A stretch of DNA of 64,000 nucleotides from Rhabdophis nuchalis (lineage: Eukaryota; Chordata; Lepidosauria; Squamata; Natricidae), in the NCBI GenBank assembly GCA_039707465.1, contig CM077648.1, positions 23,684,119-23,748,118 of the forward strand. The letters are read 5' to 3'. Under the pieces are notes generated by a model, which was not told where the DNA came from, did no database searches, and worked only from the letters and a program-made list of their open reading frames with translations. Positions 10,027 to 21,800 of this stretch are shown here, piece by piece. The position numbers were made by a program, and so were the translations under genes. The stretch's first letter is position 1; each line of letters begins with the position of its first letter.

Positions 10027-10756
10027 ATTTTCACGCAAAATATTCACTAGTTCCTAACCAGGGTCAATTCACTTTTTCATCTCCCATCAGACAAAACAAC
10101 AAAGATTCACTATGTCTTCTTTAGTCAGATTGAGTCCAGTAACTAACTTGTTATATGGTGGGCTCCCACATCCTCCTAGCAATTTTCCTAGTGGACTCTG
10201 AGGTTCAATTTTTAATTTGGGTTTTTTTACTATTTTTTTTAACACATTTCCCTTGGGATCCCTTTGAATTGCCCATGATTAGTTACCGGACCCGAGTTAT
10301 CCTTCCCAACTTGTTCTCCAGAGACCTTCTATTATCCATTCCAGCCAATTCCCTCATGGGGCATTTAAAATGCGGATCCACGCTCCTCTTTCACCCTGTC
10401 CTTTACCACAATCCTATGGACTGCTAGGGACACCTCATTCATACACAAGTCTCAGATTCTCGCAGTCCTACCGAACCTCCAACCACCTAGGTGTATTCTT
10501 ACTTCACCAGAATTACTCACCTAGGTTCATGCACAAAGTTTCCCGGTCTGTTCCCAGCAATTCTTTCCTGATCCCCTTCTCCTTCTGTTCTCACCGACCT
10601 CTATTTCAATCCGTGGGCCAGGGCCCCGCTCCGCACTCCTGAACTGCAGAAACAACTGTGGACCATTGAAATCAATGGGGCATGCCTTCCTCAATCAATT
10701 CAGCTGTCCAGGGGCCGCAGAACAGAAGCTTCGAGCCACACGGTTGGGTGCCAATT

Positions 10757-11064
10757 TGTTGGAAATAAATCCTTACAAAAACTTGAATCGGCAAGAAAAT
10801 AATTTTATTAACAAAAAATAAAAGAAAACAAAAAAATGCCGTTTGCAAAGTGCGGTGAGCTTGAGCAAGACTTTAAGTTCTAGCCCAAAAAACACACACC
10901 CCTAGATTCAAAAGTGAGGGTTTTTATACACGGTACCTAACGCGGCGCCCCTTTCCCTTCCCTGGATAGGGAACCTATCCCCTTGGATAGGTTCTCAGGG
11001 GTTACAACTAATCCGAGGCACCTATTAAGAATAATTAACCCTTCCCCTGCCCCTTCCTGCCCAC
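10757..11064 (-). repeat. LTR of the decayed retroelement
   Basis: On the minus strand there is a TATA-like TATAAAAAC (plus 10922-10930), then a polyadenylation-type AATAAA about 115 bases on (plus 10806-10811), then the LTR end at 10757 followed by the primer-binding-like site. That order is U3-R-U5. The upstream (right) boundary is uncertain and set near a CA before 11065. Confidence 0.65.
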
Positions 11065-11071
11065 ATGCAGT

Positions 11072-11763
11072 TGCAGTTTTATTTATTTTTATTATTTATT
11101 TATTAAATTTATACCCCGCCCTTCTCCTTGTTAGGACCCAGGGCGGCGCACAGGGATGTTAAAATACATACAAAATATATAAAATATATAAAATTTAAAA
11201 TACTTATTCTAATAAATAAACTCTGCGCTAAAAACCGAATTAAAATCCCAAGTTTAAAAACTATCTAATAGTCAGTAAGGAGGTTACGCTAGGCCGGCTA
11301 GATGAAATAGGTGTGTCTTCAGACACTTGCGGAAGAGGCGGAGGTCGGAGATGGTGCGGAGTTCAGGGGGTAAGTCGTTCCAGAGGGCTGGTCCCGCCAC
11401 AGAGAAGGCTCTCCCCCTGGGTGTCGCCAGTCAGCATTGTCCAGCCGACGGCACTCTGAGGAGGCCCTCTCTGTGGGAGCGTATTGGTCTGAGGGATGTA
11501 TGGGGCAGGAGGCGGTCTCGCATATAACTAGGCCCCGAGCCATGGAGCGCTTTAAAGATGGTCGTTAAAACCTTGAAGCGCACCCGAAAGACCACAGGAA
11601 GCTAGTGCAGCTCGCGCAGGATAGGTGTTATGTGGGAGTGTCTAGGCACTCCCGTAATCACCCGCGCGGCTGCGTTCTGGACTAGCTGCAGCTCTCAGGT
11701 GCACCTCAAGGGGAGCCCCATGTAGAGAGCATTACAGTAGTCGAGTCGAGAGGTGACGAGTGT
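11072..11763 (-). mobile_element. L2/CR1-group LINE, 5'-truncated copy
   Basis: The minus strand reads from reverse-transcriptase C-terminal sequence, broken by frameshifts, to the 3' UTR signature (plus ATACCCCGCCCTTCTCC and GGACCCAGGGCGGCGCACAG). It is close in sequence to 53298-55562 and 61392-61872. Confidence 0.88.
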
Positions 11764-11795
11764 TTTAATCCCCAGCTAACAATGGTCAGAAGTTT

Positions 11796-12186
11796 TTATT
11801 TTTGAATGACGAGATTGGAAAATAAGACAAGGATTTGTGTAAAATATGTTTTCTTTGGAATAATATGGACTACATTGTCCCAAAGATGCTTTTTCAAGAG
11901 GCAACTGGACTTTCTGGTTTTTCTTTGAGGATGTTTTGCTTTTCGTCTAAGCAGCTCTCGTAGTGATATCTCATCTTTGTGAAAAACTGGCTTATGAACA
12001 TACAGTATCGCCGTTTTGTCGTATTGCATCTTGTTTTAAACAAGGTTTGTGAGTTATCTAAGATTGCCACCAGTTCCATATTTAAGAAATTGTTTCCTTA
12101 TTGAAATAAAATAATAAGCTATTAAACATTACTCTTTTTTGTTTTGGCGATATAGTACAACTGCTGGAAACAAATTTAATTCAAAA
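11796..12186. other. Intergenic DNA with a dispersed segment
   Basis: About 100 bases (11870-11970, reverse) match 26925-27030, sharing ACCAGAAAGTCCAGTTGCCT and CTTGAAAAAGCA. This marks an unnamed dispersed repeat. The rest is the 3' flank of RSPH4A. Confidence 0.5.
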
Positions 12187-12192
12187 TTTATT
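12187..12192 (-). terminator. Candidate RSPH4A polyadenylation signal
   Basis: AATAAA on the minus strand, about 170 bases past the RSPH4A stop codon. It is the clearest canonical hexamer downstream of the gene, though usage cannot be shown from sequence. Confidence 0.5.
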
Positions 12193-12359
12193 GCTATTCC
12201 AAACTGCTTTAAAAAAAAATGCTATTAGAGTTTTATTTTTGATTTACTCATCAAAAGTACTACAAATAAGCAATGTATTTATACAATACAGTGTTTATCA
12301 GAATACATTTGTAGAAAAGTTTATCCTTAACAAAAACTATTATAACAGTATTTTGGAGC

Positions 12360-12588
12360 TTAATCGTCCTCATCCTCGTCTTCCTCTTCCTCCTCCTCCA
12401 TTTCTTCTGCTTCCAGTGCCTCTTCTTGTGCAGCCTTGAGCGCCATCTCTTCTTCCACAGTTGGATCAAGTCCCTCACTGACTTCAGGTCCAATAATATA
12501 TTCGGTCTGCACTGGGGGTGGCAATGTTGGGTTGAAGTTTTCTGGACTGTATTTGTGACCCCAGCCAATATAAATGTTATCAAATTTC
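12360..12588 (-). CDS. RSPH4A: RSPH4A exon 6 (terminal coding exon)
   Basis: Begins after TTTTAG at 12589 and completes the Arg codon split with exon 5. It encodes [18 protein letters not shown], a PPPVQTEY segment and a Glu/Asp-rich tail ending in a TAA at 12362-12360. The acidic C-terminus is shared with known RSPH4A proteins. Confidence 0.96.
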
Positions 12589-15500
12589 CTAAAACAGAAA
12601 GCAGAAGACTTGAAAAATCCACATCTACAGGTAATTAGTGATGCCTCTTTCCTGCAGCCCCTCCCAGCAATGCATATCACTCTTTCCCAATCAAGTTGGG
12701 ACTTCCAAGCTTCAGAATTTCTAGCCAACCTGACCCTTACTTCTGGAATTCATCTGAATGGGAACAATTGATCCTCTGTATATATTTTACAAGGTTTTCT
12801 CCTTTGCCTAATCTGTGTACAATGTAGAACAGTGGTAGTCAACTTGGTCCCTACCGCCCGCTAGTGGGGGTTCCAGCTTTCATGGTGGGCGGTAGGAGTT
12901 TTGTCCAATACTGAAGCACTTTCCTTTTTTTAAATTTAATGGACTTCCCTACTTTATAAATCACCATTACTGTGGAACGGGTGGGTGGTTAGAAAATTTT
13001 ACTACTAACAGAGATACAAAAGTGGGCGGTAGGTATAAAAAGGTTGACTACCCCTGCTGTAGAACATCTATTCAAATTTTCTTCAGTTCAAAGAAGTCCC
13101 TTTTCAGAAAATAGATGCATGATTATAGTTTTTTAAACCATACATAGATTGGTATTCTCCTGCCTTCACAACTGGCAGTTTATTAGCTGTCAACAAAGCA
13201 TGTATATCGGTGTACATCTAGTTTGGCCTTCGTGTGAACAAGTTGAAGAAAGTATGAAGAAAATGGCTCTGATGATTCTTTGCAATATCTTAATAATTCA
13301 TCCAGACTAAGGGGGGAGACTCAGAACAAAGGTGTGTCTCTTCCATTGCGATTCATTGAATTTTCCCCCCCTGGTTCTTTCTTTACACCCTCAATTCAGT
13401 CTGATCTTGTTAAAAACCGAACCTTTCTTAGCCAGCTTCACACCAACTTTGGTCCCACCCTGTTCAGTTTTCAGAAGGTGGTTGAGCTGGTGAACGCAAG
13501 GCAGTAATTCCGATCACTTTATATCATTTGTTCCCTGCATTATGTTCGGTTGGAAAGAATAGGTAGGAAAACCATGGCTTCTGCAATCCTTTCCAGTTCT
13601 ATACCAACAAAAGTAAGACCTCCCCTAATGTTACATCCATGCCACACGCTAAATAAATTAATAAAGTTACATCTAAGGGTGTTTTGTCAGTGTATTGGAA
13701 AATATAGGCAGTATATTTTGGAATAATAATAATAATAAGTAATATCTATAATTCCTAAACCTGATAAAGATCTTGAGAGGATCGAGTCCTACCGACCCAT
13801 TTCTTTAATCAACCAGGATGCAAAAATATTTACAGCTATTATAAGTAATAGATTAAATAGTTTTATAGATAAATATATAAGTTATAATCAAGTAGGTTTT
13901 GTTAAAGGTAGATATATGAGTGATATAATTAGAAGAGTATTGAACATTATAGATGTTGCTGAAAATAATGGTGATGAAATAGGTATAATATCGTTAGATA
14001 TTTTTAAAGCCTTTGATTCTGTACAATGGGATACTATTAAGGTAATTATTGAGGCATTAGGCTTTGGTAATAAATTTATACATGTTATTTCAAAATTGTA
14101 TCAAAAAAGTAGTGCAAAGGTAAAGGTGAATGGAACAATGACGGGAGAGATTAAATTGGAAGCAGGTACGAGACAGGGATGTCCCTTGTCCCCAACATTA
14201 TTCTTGTTAGTTATGGAGGTTTTGATTAAATTGATAGAAGAAGATGAAGGATTGGAAGGGTACAAGGGATATAAGATAAATTTGTATGCGGATGATACCT
14301 TGATTATTTTGAAAGATATAGAGAAAGATTTAAAGAGGATAAATAAACATTTGATAGAATTTGAAGAAATGACAGGTTTAAAGGTAAATTGGTCAAAATC
14401 TGAACTACTAATGAATAAAGATGGTAAGGAGTGGGAAAATATGCAAGAACAATTTGGGATAAGAGTTAAGAATACATTGAAATATTTGGGGATAACACTT
14501 TCACTCAAAATTAGAGAATTGAAAAAAATTAATTATGAGGTGATGTTGAAGGAAGTAGAGAGAAAGATAGATAAGTATAAAGAGATAAAGCTGTCTTGGT
14601 TTGGTAGAATTGCAATGTGTAAAATGATGTTGTTACCAAAGTTCAATTTTTTGTTTGAGATGCTACCACTAAATTTGATAGAGAAAGATATAGAAGAATA
14701 TCAGAAGAAATTGGATAAATTCTGTAATGGTGGGAAAAAACCAAGAATAATGAAGAAAATGTGGTATCAAAATCAAAAAGAGGGTGGATTGGGAATTCCC
14801 AATCTACTTAATTATTATCGGGCGTATAATATTCGAACCGTGATAAAAATACTTAAAGGTGGAGATGGTCATTGGGGCGATCTGGAGCTAAAAGATATTA
14901 AGAGATTTGGGTCTATATGGTTTCTAGATAGAGCAAAAACAAAGGCAATTAATAGTTATTGGTTAAAGGGGCTGAGCAAAATTTGGAATAAATTTGCTAA
15001 AAAATTGATCCCGGATATAGCTTTCTTGGGGAAGACAACTGAAAGTTGGCCGATTAAAACTAATATAAGTCGGGATAAAGTAATTGAGGAGGAAAATATA
15101 GGAAATATAGTAAATTGGTTAAGAGCTCTAGGAATTGAGAGTAGGAAAAAAAAAGTAATCCAAAGATTGGAGTTGAATTGGTTCGAAAAAATACAGGTAG
15201 AAAAATGGACTATGAAAGTAAAGGGAATATGTAAAATAGATAGAAGTAAAACTAAATTTGAAAGTTTAGTATCTCAAATTATTAAAGATGAAATTGGGTT
15301 AAAAGGACTCGTTAGTAAGATATATAAGATTATAAATTTTGATGGAAATCCACAAATGGTAATGAAAAGGAACTGGGAGGAAGACCTTAAGATTAAAATA
15401 TTGGATTTGGATTGGAATGAGAACTGGAAGAGTCGAATCATGAGGACTTTGTCTATAAGGATTAAAGAGCATAATTTTAAGGTTGTTTGGAAATGGTATT

Positions 15501-18500
15501 GGACCCCATTAAGATTATCATTGATAGATAAAAAAATGAGCGATAAATGTTGGAGATGTAATATGGAAGTGGGAACTTATGAACATATGTGGTATAAATG
15601 TGTGAAAATTAAAAAGTTTTGGCAGCAATTAGAAAAAATTATGGGTGAAATGATGAAAAGAATAATAATATTGAGATCAGAAAATATATTGTTATTGATA
15701 ATTAATGAACCTGAGTTAACAAAACATGAGAAAGAATTGATTAGAATTATGATTATAATGGGCAGGATTGTAATAGCAAGATATTGGAAAATAGAGGTAA
15801 ATATTAAAATAGAAGAATGGTTCTGTGAAATGTGGAAATTAGCCTTAAATGATAAAATGACGTGTGATATTAAATTCAGAGAGGGGGTTTATAAAAAAGA
15901 TATCTTTTGGAAGACTTGGAAGCCATTTGTGGACTATGCACTTGGAACTTTGGATGCCTTGACGCCTGTACCTAGAGAACGTGGATTTTGGAGATCTTAA
16001 AGATAACAGAAGACACTTGAAACCAACTCTTCCTTTTGTTTTGTATAGCACTGGGTGAAATATTGTAAAATATTAAAAAAAAAAAATATAGGCAGTGCTC
16101 CCCTCTGTGTCATGGTTAGAAAAAGGGTGGGAAGGGGGTAAGACTGGTATACTAGACCAGGAAACCACTCCACAGGAAGACTAAGTTACTTTTAATGAGG
16201 TTGGCCATGATTGCAGAATTTTGTATGTCTGCATTGAACCTCCTTGTTATAGATCAATTAATTAGGACCGTGATGGTGAACCTATGGCACGTGTGCCACA
16301 GGTGGCACACTTACCCATTTCTGAGGGCATGCGAGGCGTTGCCGTGTCAGCTCCAGCTGATTTCGGCCTTGATTTTCAGCTGTTTTTCACCCTCCAGAGG
16401 CTACAGGGAAAACCCCCGGAGGGCAAAAAAACCACTGAATGCACAAACCAGAAGTTTGGGAACGGACTTCCAATTTGCACGTTGGTCTGCCTATATTTTC
16501 CGGAAGCTTGTAGCAATTATGGGTAGTTAGAAAGCTGATAAAAGGTAACGAGTTAGACAACTTGCAGACTTCAGCTAAAAGTTAGGAATAGAGATGGGCT
16601 GCAACACATTAAATGTGTATTAGATAACTCCTGGGACATTAATTAGCCCAGGTTTAGGAATAGGGACAGCTAGAGACCAATAGAACAAATTGTAGAATTA
16701 TTACTAAAATGGTTATTAGATGATACAGTATTTTTTATTATCTCACGTTGTCCCGCCTTCTCCTTTAGTGAAAATGTATAAAGCTTACTTAATCCTTTGT
16801 TCTTGGCATTTTGGCCAGGAGCCCTTTTTCCTTGGAGTACTCCAATAAAAAGCAATCAAAACACCTGCACCTCATGTCTGGCGTTCATCATTGGCTTCGC
16901 ACCAGGCTCTGACCCGGCAACAGCTTCTGCATATCTCTGTCAAAGTCATCTTCCTTGCTCTCTACCTTAACCCATAGGGAGGTTTACCGGAGGTTTTTTC
17001 CTGGATTTTTTCTCTGTAAACACTGGCTGGATGCAACCTATTTTGAAGGTTGGCTTCTCATCCCCACAGCAAATTCCATCCCATTCTGTACTGTTTTCAG
17101 AGAGTTATCTTGCTGATGGGACAGAGAGCGAATCCCATGCTTCTTAATTTGTTTCTAACTGATCAGTGCTACCATTTATAGCTTGAAAAAGGAAGGCCTA
17201 AAGGATGCATTGTGTTATATTCATGGATAACAAATTGCCCAGCTCAATCCCAAATTTTGTCGTGGAAAAGATGAACGTTTGCAAGTCTCAGTAGATCCTC
17301 AGTAGATCCTACTGACACTGCATAAAAACAGTGTCTTATTACTTCTCCATAAATAAGTAAAATCAACCATCGATTAAGATGGAAAATTACAGAGCAGAGA
17401 TTTTATAATTGGAAATAATCAGAACATTACATTGATCGTTATTGCCTACCTTCCAGTAGCAAAGGAGTATCCTCCAGGCCACAAGTTAGCTTGAAGGACA
17501 GCGAGGGCATATTGAGGAACTAAATGTGTTGAAGCTTCAGAAGACCATGGAGTGATACTTTGAATATCTGTTAAGAACAAAGCGAATTTGGGATATCAGA
17601 AATGTTTTGTACCAAATTATGGCATCAGGATAAACTTACAGAAAAAGATCAGAAGCCATAGTCCTGTGTGTAGGAAAATATGTCAGTCCTGCAAACCACC
17701 TTTTCTTTTTAGGTTTCAGGCCTGCCATGCTTTCTACGGTTTAGTTTCTATTGTGGGAAAGTGGGAGGGGGGATTATATGGAGTTGGGTGATGCGTAGTC
17801 ATAGTAACATTCTTCTTAGAAAATCAAGGTCACTTTTGTCTCTGCACCTGGCCGGATGTGAATGGGAGGAATCTGTCTTCGGGACAGTGGAAGAATGGAC
17901 CATGTGATGGACTTGTGGGTGTTAGGGCAGGATCTTGAACTTTCAACTGGGTGGAAAAACCTGGAAGCTTTCAGATTCGGGTTTTGCCAGATGTGACAAC
18001 ATGACATCTCTAATAAATTGGAACTTTGAGGAACCACAAGCCTTGGAGTTTTATTTCATTTGGGGTGTTTTTTGGAACCCTGATAAATTATAATTATGGA
18101 AGTATGTACCATGTGATAAGTTGATTTAACAAAATCACTCAGTGGCTGACCATCGCTTGCTTTCTCACTGCCCAAACAATCCGTGTTCCCAGAACTTAAG
18201 AAGAAAAGCAAATCAGCCAGGTGAGATTTCTGCTGTAGTACCTGCATCTTCAGAGAGTGGTGTGAGAAGAGGCGGTCCTGTTTCCTGTAACTCTTCAGGC
18301 TCCTCTTGTTTCTCTTCTTCATCCTCCTCTTCCTCCTCTTCCTCTGATTTTTGATAGGGATTAACCCAGGTACAGCGCCCCTGCACCCAAACAAACCAGA
18401 GTCAGGAAGGTCAATGACTTTTTTTCATTTGCCTACAAGGACACATACATATGCCACCCTTTTCTCCACTGGATGTCTCCAGCGTCATTATCTTAGCTCT

Positions 18501-18828
18501 CCTCTATCAGGCTTTTCCCCCTTCCGTGAGCCGCCTGGTATTTTAAAATCATCCCATATCTGAGTGGGTGGAACATTTTTTGGTCATTTATTTTATTTTA
18601 TTTTATTTTATTTTATTTTATTTTATTTTATTTTATTTTATTTTATTTTATTATTTTATTTTATTTTATTTTATTTTATTTTATTTTATTTTATTTTATT
18701 TTATTTTATTTTATTTTATTTTATTTTATTTTATTATTTTATTTTATTTTATTTTATTTTATTTTATTTTATTATTTATTTATTTATTCATTCATTCATT
18801 CATTCATTCATTCATTCATTCATTCTAT

Positions 18829-18885
<57 letters not shown>

Positions 18886-21800
18886 TTAAATTTCTAGACC
18901 ACCCCCTCTCCCCGAAGGGACTCGGGGTGGTGTACAGGAAAAATTAAAACATTTAAAACACATAACAATACATACATAATTAAAATCGAATTAAATAACC
19001 CTGTACAAAATTTATAAAACGTTAAAACTATATCCCATTAAAATCAAATAAAACAATTTAAATTGCAGACTGGGGTGATAAGCATAAATTAGGCCAAGCC
19101 AGCCTGATGGAACAAATGGGTCTTAACTTTTTGGCGGAAGGAGCGGAGGTCCGTGGTAGTTCTAATATCGGGGGGTAGGTCGTTCCAAAGAGTCGGGCCC
19201 ATCACAGAGAAGGCCCTTCCCCTGTCCTGTTTCATATTATTAACAGTGTAATGAAGGTAACAGGTGAGATGCAGATCACATAAGTAGAAGGATCTACAGT
19301 ATGTACGTAATTACTGACAGATTAGGGAACTGGTGGCTCTTTGACAAAAAATGTATTTTCTCCAGCACTATAACATCTCTGATGCTTTTTAGTATGAATG
19401 CTTGGAGAACATAAGCAGAAAAGAGGTTATTTTAGATTGGTTTTCTTATGTTTTTATTTATCATGTAAAGCACTTATATCAGGGGTAGTCAACCTTTTTA
19501 TACCTACCGCCCACTTTTGTATCTCTGTTAGTAGTAAAATTTTCTAGCCGCCCACCGGTTCCACAGTAATGGTGATTTATAAAGTAGGGAAGTCAATTAA
19601 ATTAAAAAAAGGAAAGTGCTTCAGTATCGGACAAAACCCCTACCGCCCCTCCTGAAAGCTGGAATGCCCACAAATGGGTGGTAGGGACCAGGTTGACTAC
19701 CATTGACTTATATCATCAGGGAGGCCACCACCAATAAAACTTTCCATCCTTGTTCATTAATTTCAACAATGGAAAAAAGTATGGAAGAAGTTTTTCTTCC
19801 TGGAAGGTGTTAAGGAAAGAAAAATTACCAGAGTTGCAATTGATAGGCACTAAAGCTGTACTGAACTGATTTTTTTTTGGGACATCACTTAGCAACAGGT
19901 GCAGATTTTGCTCAGCATACCTGTTTTAAAATGTTCTGTACATGATGCACCCAGTTCGAAAGGGTATCCAACAACTCTGGTACAGGAATGGGTTCAAAGT
20001 CGGGATTTTCTTCGTAACTGTCTCTCCCAGCTCCGCCTTCTTCCTCTTCATCCCCTTCTTCTTCTCCAAACTGATAAAACCCGAGTGGACTGATCTGTGT
20101 TGCTGCTGAAATGCGGGCAATCTGGGTCCTGAGATAGTTAGCCTCATTGCCTGGGAAAGGTGGATAACACACAATGGGAGCATCTAACCTTCCCACTAAG
20201 AACTTCTTAATTTTCCTGGCATTCACGATTTGAGTAGGTGTCACTTGGGGTAATTTCACCCAAGGTTTGCCTGGTTCATTGCAAACAAAGTAACTGAATT
20301 TATTAGTGCCGGTCCGATAATCTTCTTTTGGTATTACGGGTGGCGGCTTGTAGTTGGGTTTTGGTGGCTCATCTTTTTCTTCTTCATCTTCATCCTCTTC
20401 ATCCCTGCCCTCAATTCCCTCTTTTAGTCCTTCCTCGGCCGTTTCTTCTTCCTCTGCTTCTTCCTCCTCTTCTCCTTCACGGAATTCAACTTCAGCTACG
20501 ATATAGTTGGCTTCAATACCTAAGAGTTTGCCCCAGAAGCGACATGTCTGGATTGGATGAGTGGCAATCAGTTGTTTAAGGGCAAGGAATATGTGGTAGT
20601 ATTCCTCTGAGCTCAAACCAATCCCAGCCTGTTCAAAATAGTAGGCTGTCTCCATTACATTGGGTAGAGGAGTTTCTGGCTAAAGAGGAAAACCTTCAAT
20701 TAGGGAGCATAATAATGGAACAGTCTTTCACTATATGTAAGCATTTATTCTTACTGGAGCAATCCTCAAGACATTTATAGTTTGACACTGAAGTATTTTT
20801 ATTTTATTTATTTGTTCGTACTTTTATACTGCCCTCTCTCCCAAATGGGACTCAGGGCGGGACACAGGAATAAAAAATAAAAATATAAATATACAAACAT
20901 CAAATAAGTTTAAAATTAAATTAAATAAATTTGGCCCGTGCTAAAACTTAATTTAAGAATCCAGCTAAACATTCAATAATATACATAGTTATGGCTATGT
21001 GGCCTTGTAATACTAAGTAATACGTGGCCTTGAAATTTTCCTCCCATGTAACGTTTCTTGTAGTGGACAGTCTGAAAAATTACTGTATGCAAGACTACAA
21101 GCTACCTGAATATTTGATTGTGTTAATTGGATAATCTGCTTTTGATCAAGCTGACCAGCATGGTACAAACATACCAAATAGTTTATGAAACTTATGATCA
21201 ACTCATAGTGCAAACCCCATTGAATGGTTGATGAAAATTATGGAGAAAATCCCACATTTATCTCCATCCCTAAGGTAATATATCTGTGAATGAATATGTA
21301 TCTGCTTGAGATATACTGTAAGTTTTTGACTTACAATTGTTCATTTAGTGACGGTTTGAAGCTATAACAGCACTGAAAGAAGTGACTTATGACCATTCTT
21401 CACACTTATGACCATTGTAGCATCCCTGTAGGCACATGATCAAAATTTGGATGCTTTGCAACTGGTTCATATGTATGATGGTTGATTTATGATGGTTGCA
21501 GTGTCTTGGGGTCATGTGACCATCTTCTGCAATCCTCTGAAAAAGTCAATGGGGAAGCCAGATTGTCTTAACAACTGTGTAACTAATTTAACAACTCCAA
21601 TGATTCACTTAACAAGTGTGGCAAGAAAGGTCGTAAAATGGGGCAAAGCTCACTTAACAAATGTCTCGCTTAACAAATGGAAATTTGGGGCTCAATTGTG
21701 TTTGTAAATCGAGGGATACCTATAGAAAGTTTGTCTGTCTTTTGTCTATTTATCTATCTCCTTTCTACAACACTGTAGCATGTACCATGCCCCATGAAAT

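Larger units (their letters stand above)
8754..11064 (-). mobile_element. Decayed LTR retroelement / endogenous retrovirus remnant
   Basis: The same 29-base block starting TGTTGGAAATAAATCC occurs at 8754-8782 and 10757-10785, marking the 3' ends of two LTRs on the minus strand. Next to the right-hand one, a primer-binding-site-like TTGGCACCCAAC reads on the minus strand (10754-10743), similar to lysine-tRNA type sites. The interior is short, interrupted by an hAT-B element and an L2 copy, and has no intact gag, pol or env. It is a defective fossil. Confidence 0.72.

Noticed and set aside
13916..16000. 694-residue frame as a host gene
   Set aside because: It is L1 ORF2 with reverse-transcriptase motifs, target duplications and poly(A); the ATG is internal to the truncated frame.
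18056..18394. 112-residue Lys/Arg-rich minus-strand frame
   Set aside because: It overlaps RSPH4A exon 4 in the wrong phase; the exon 3 junction selects the acidic frame.
18580..18880. CRISPR-like regular repeats
   Set aside because: Uninterrupted short tandem units without spacers, in a vertebrate genome.
18564..18947. Open frames rich in Phe, Tyr and Leu
   Set aside because: They translate the TTTTA/TTCA/TTTA microsatellite.
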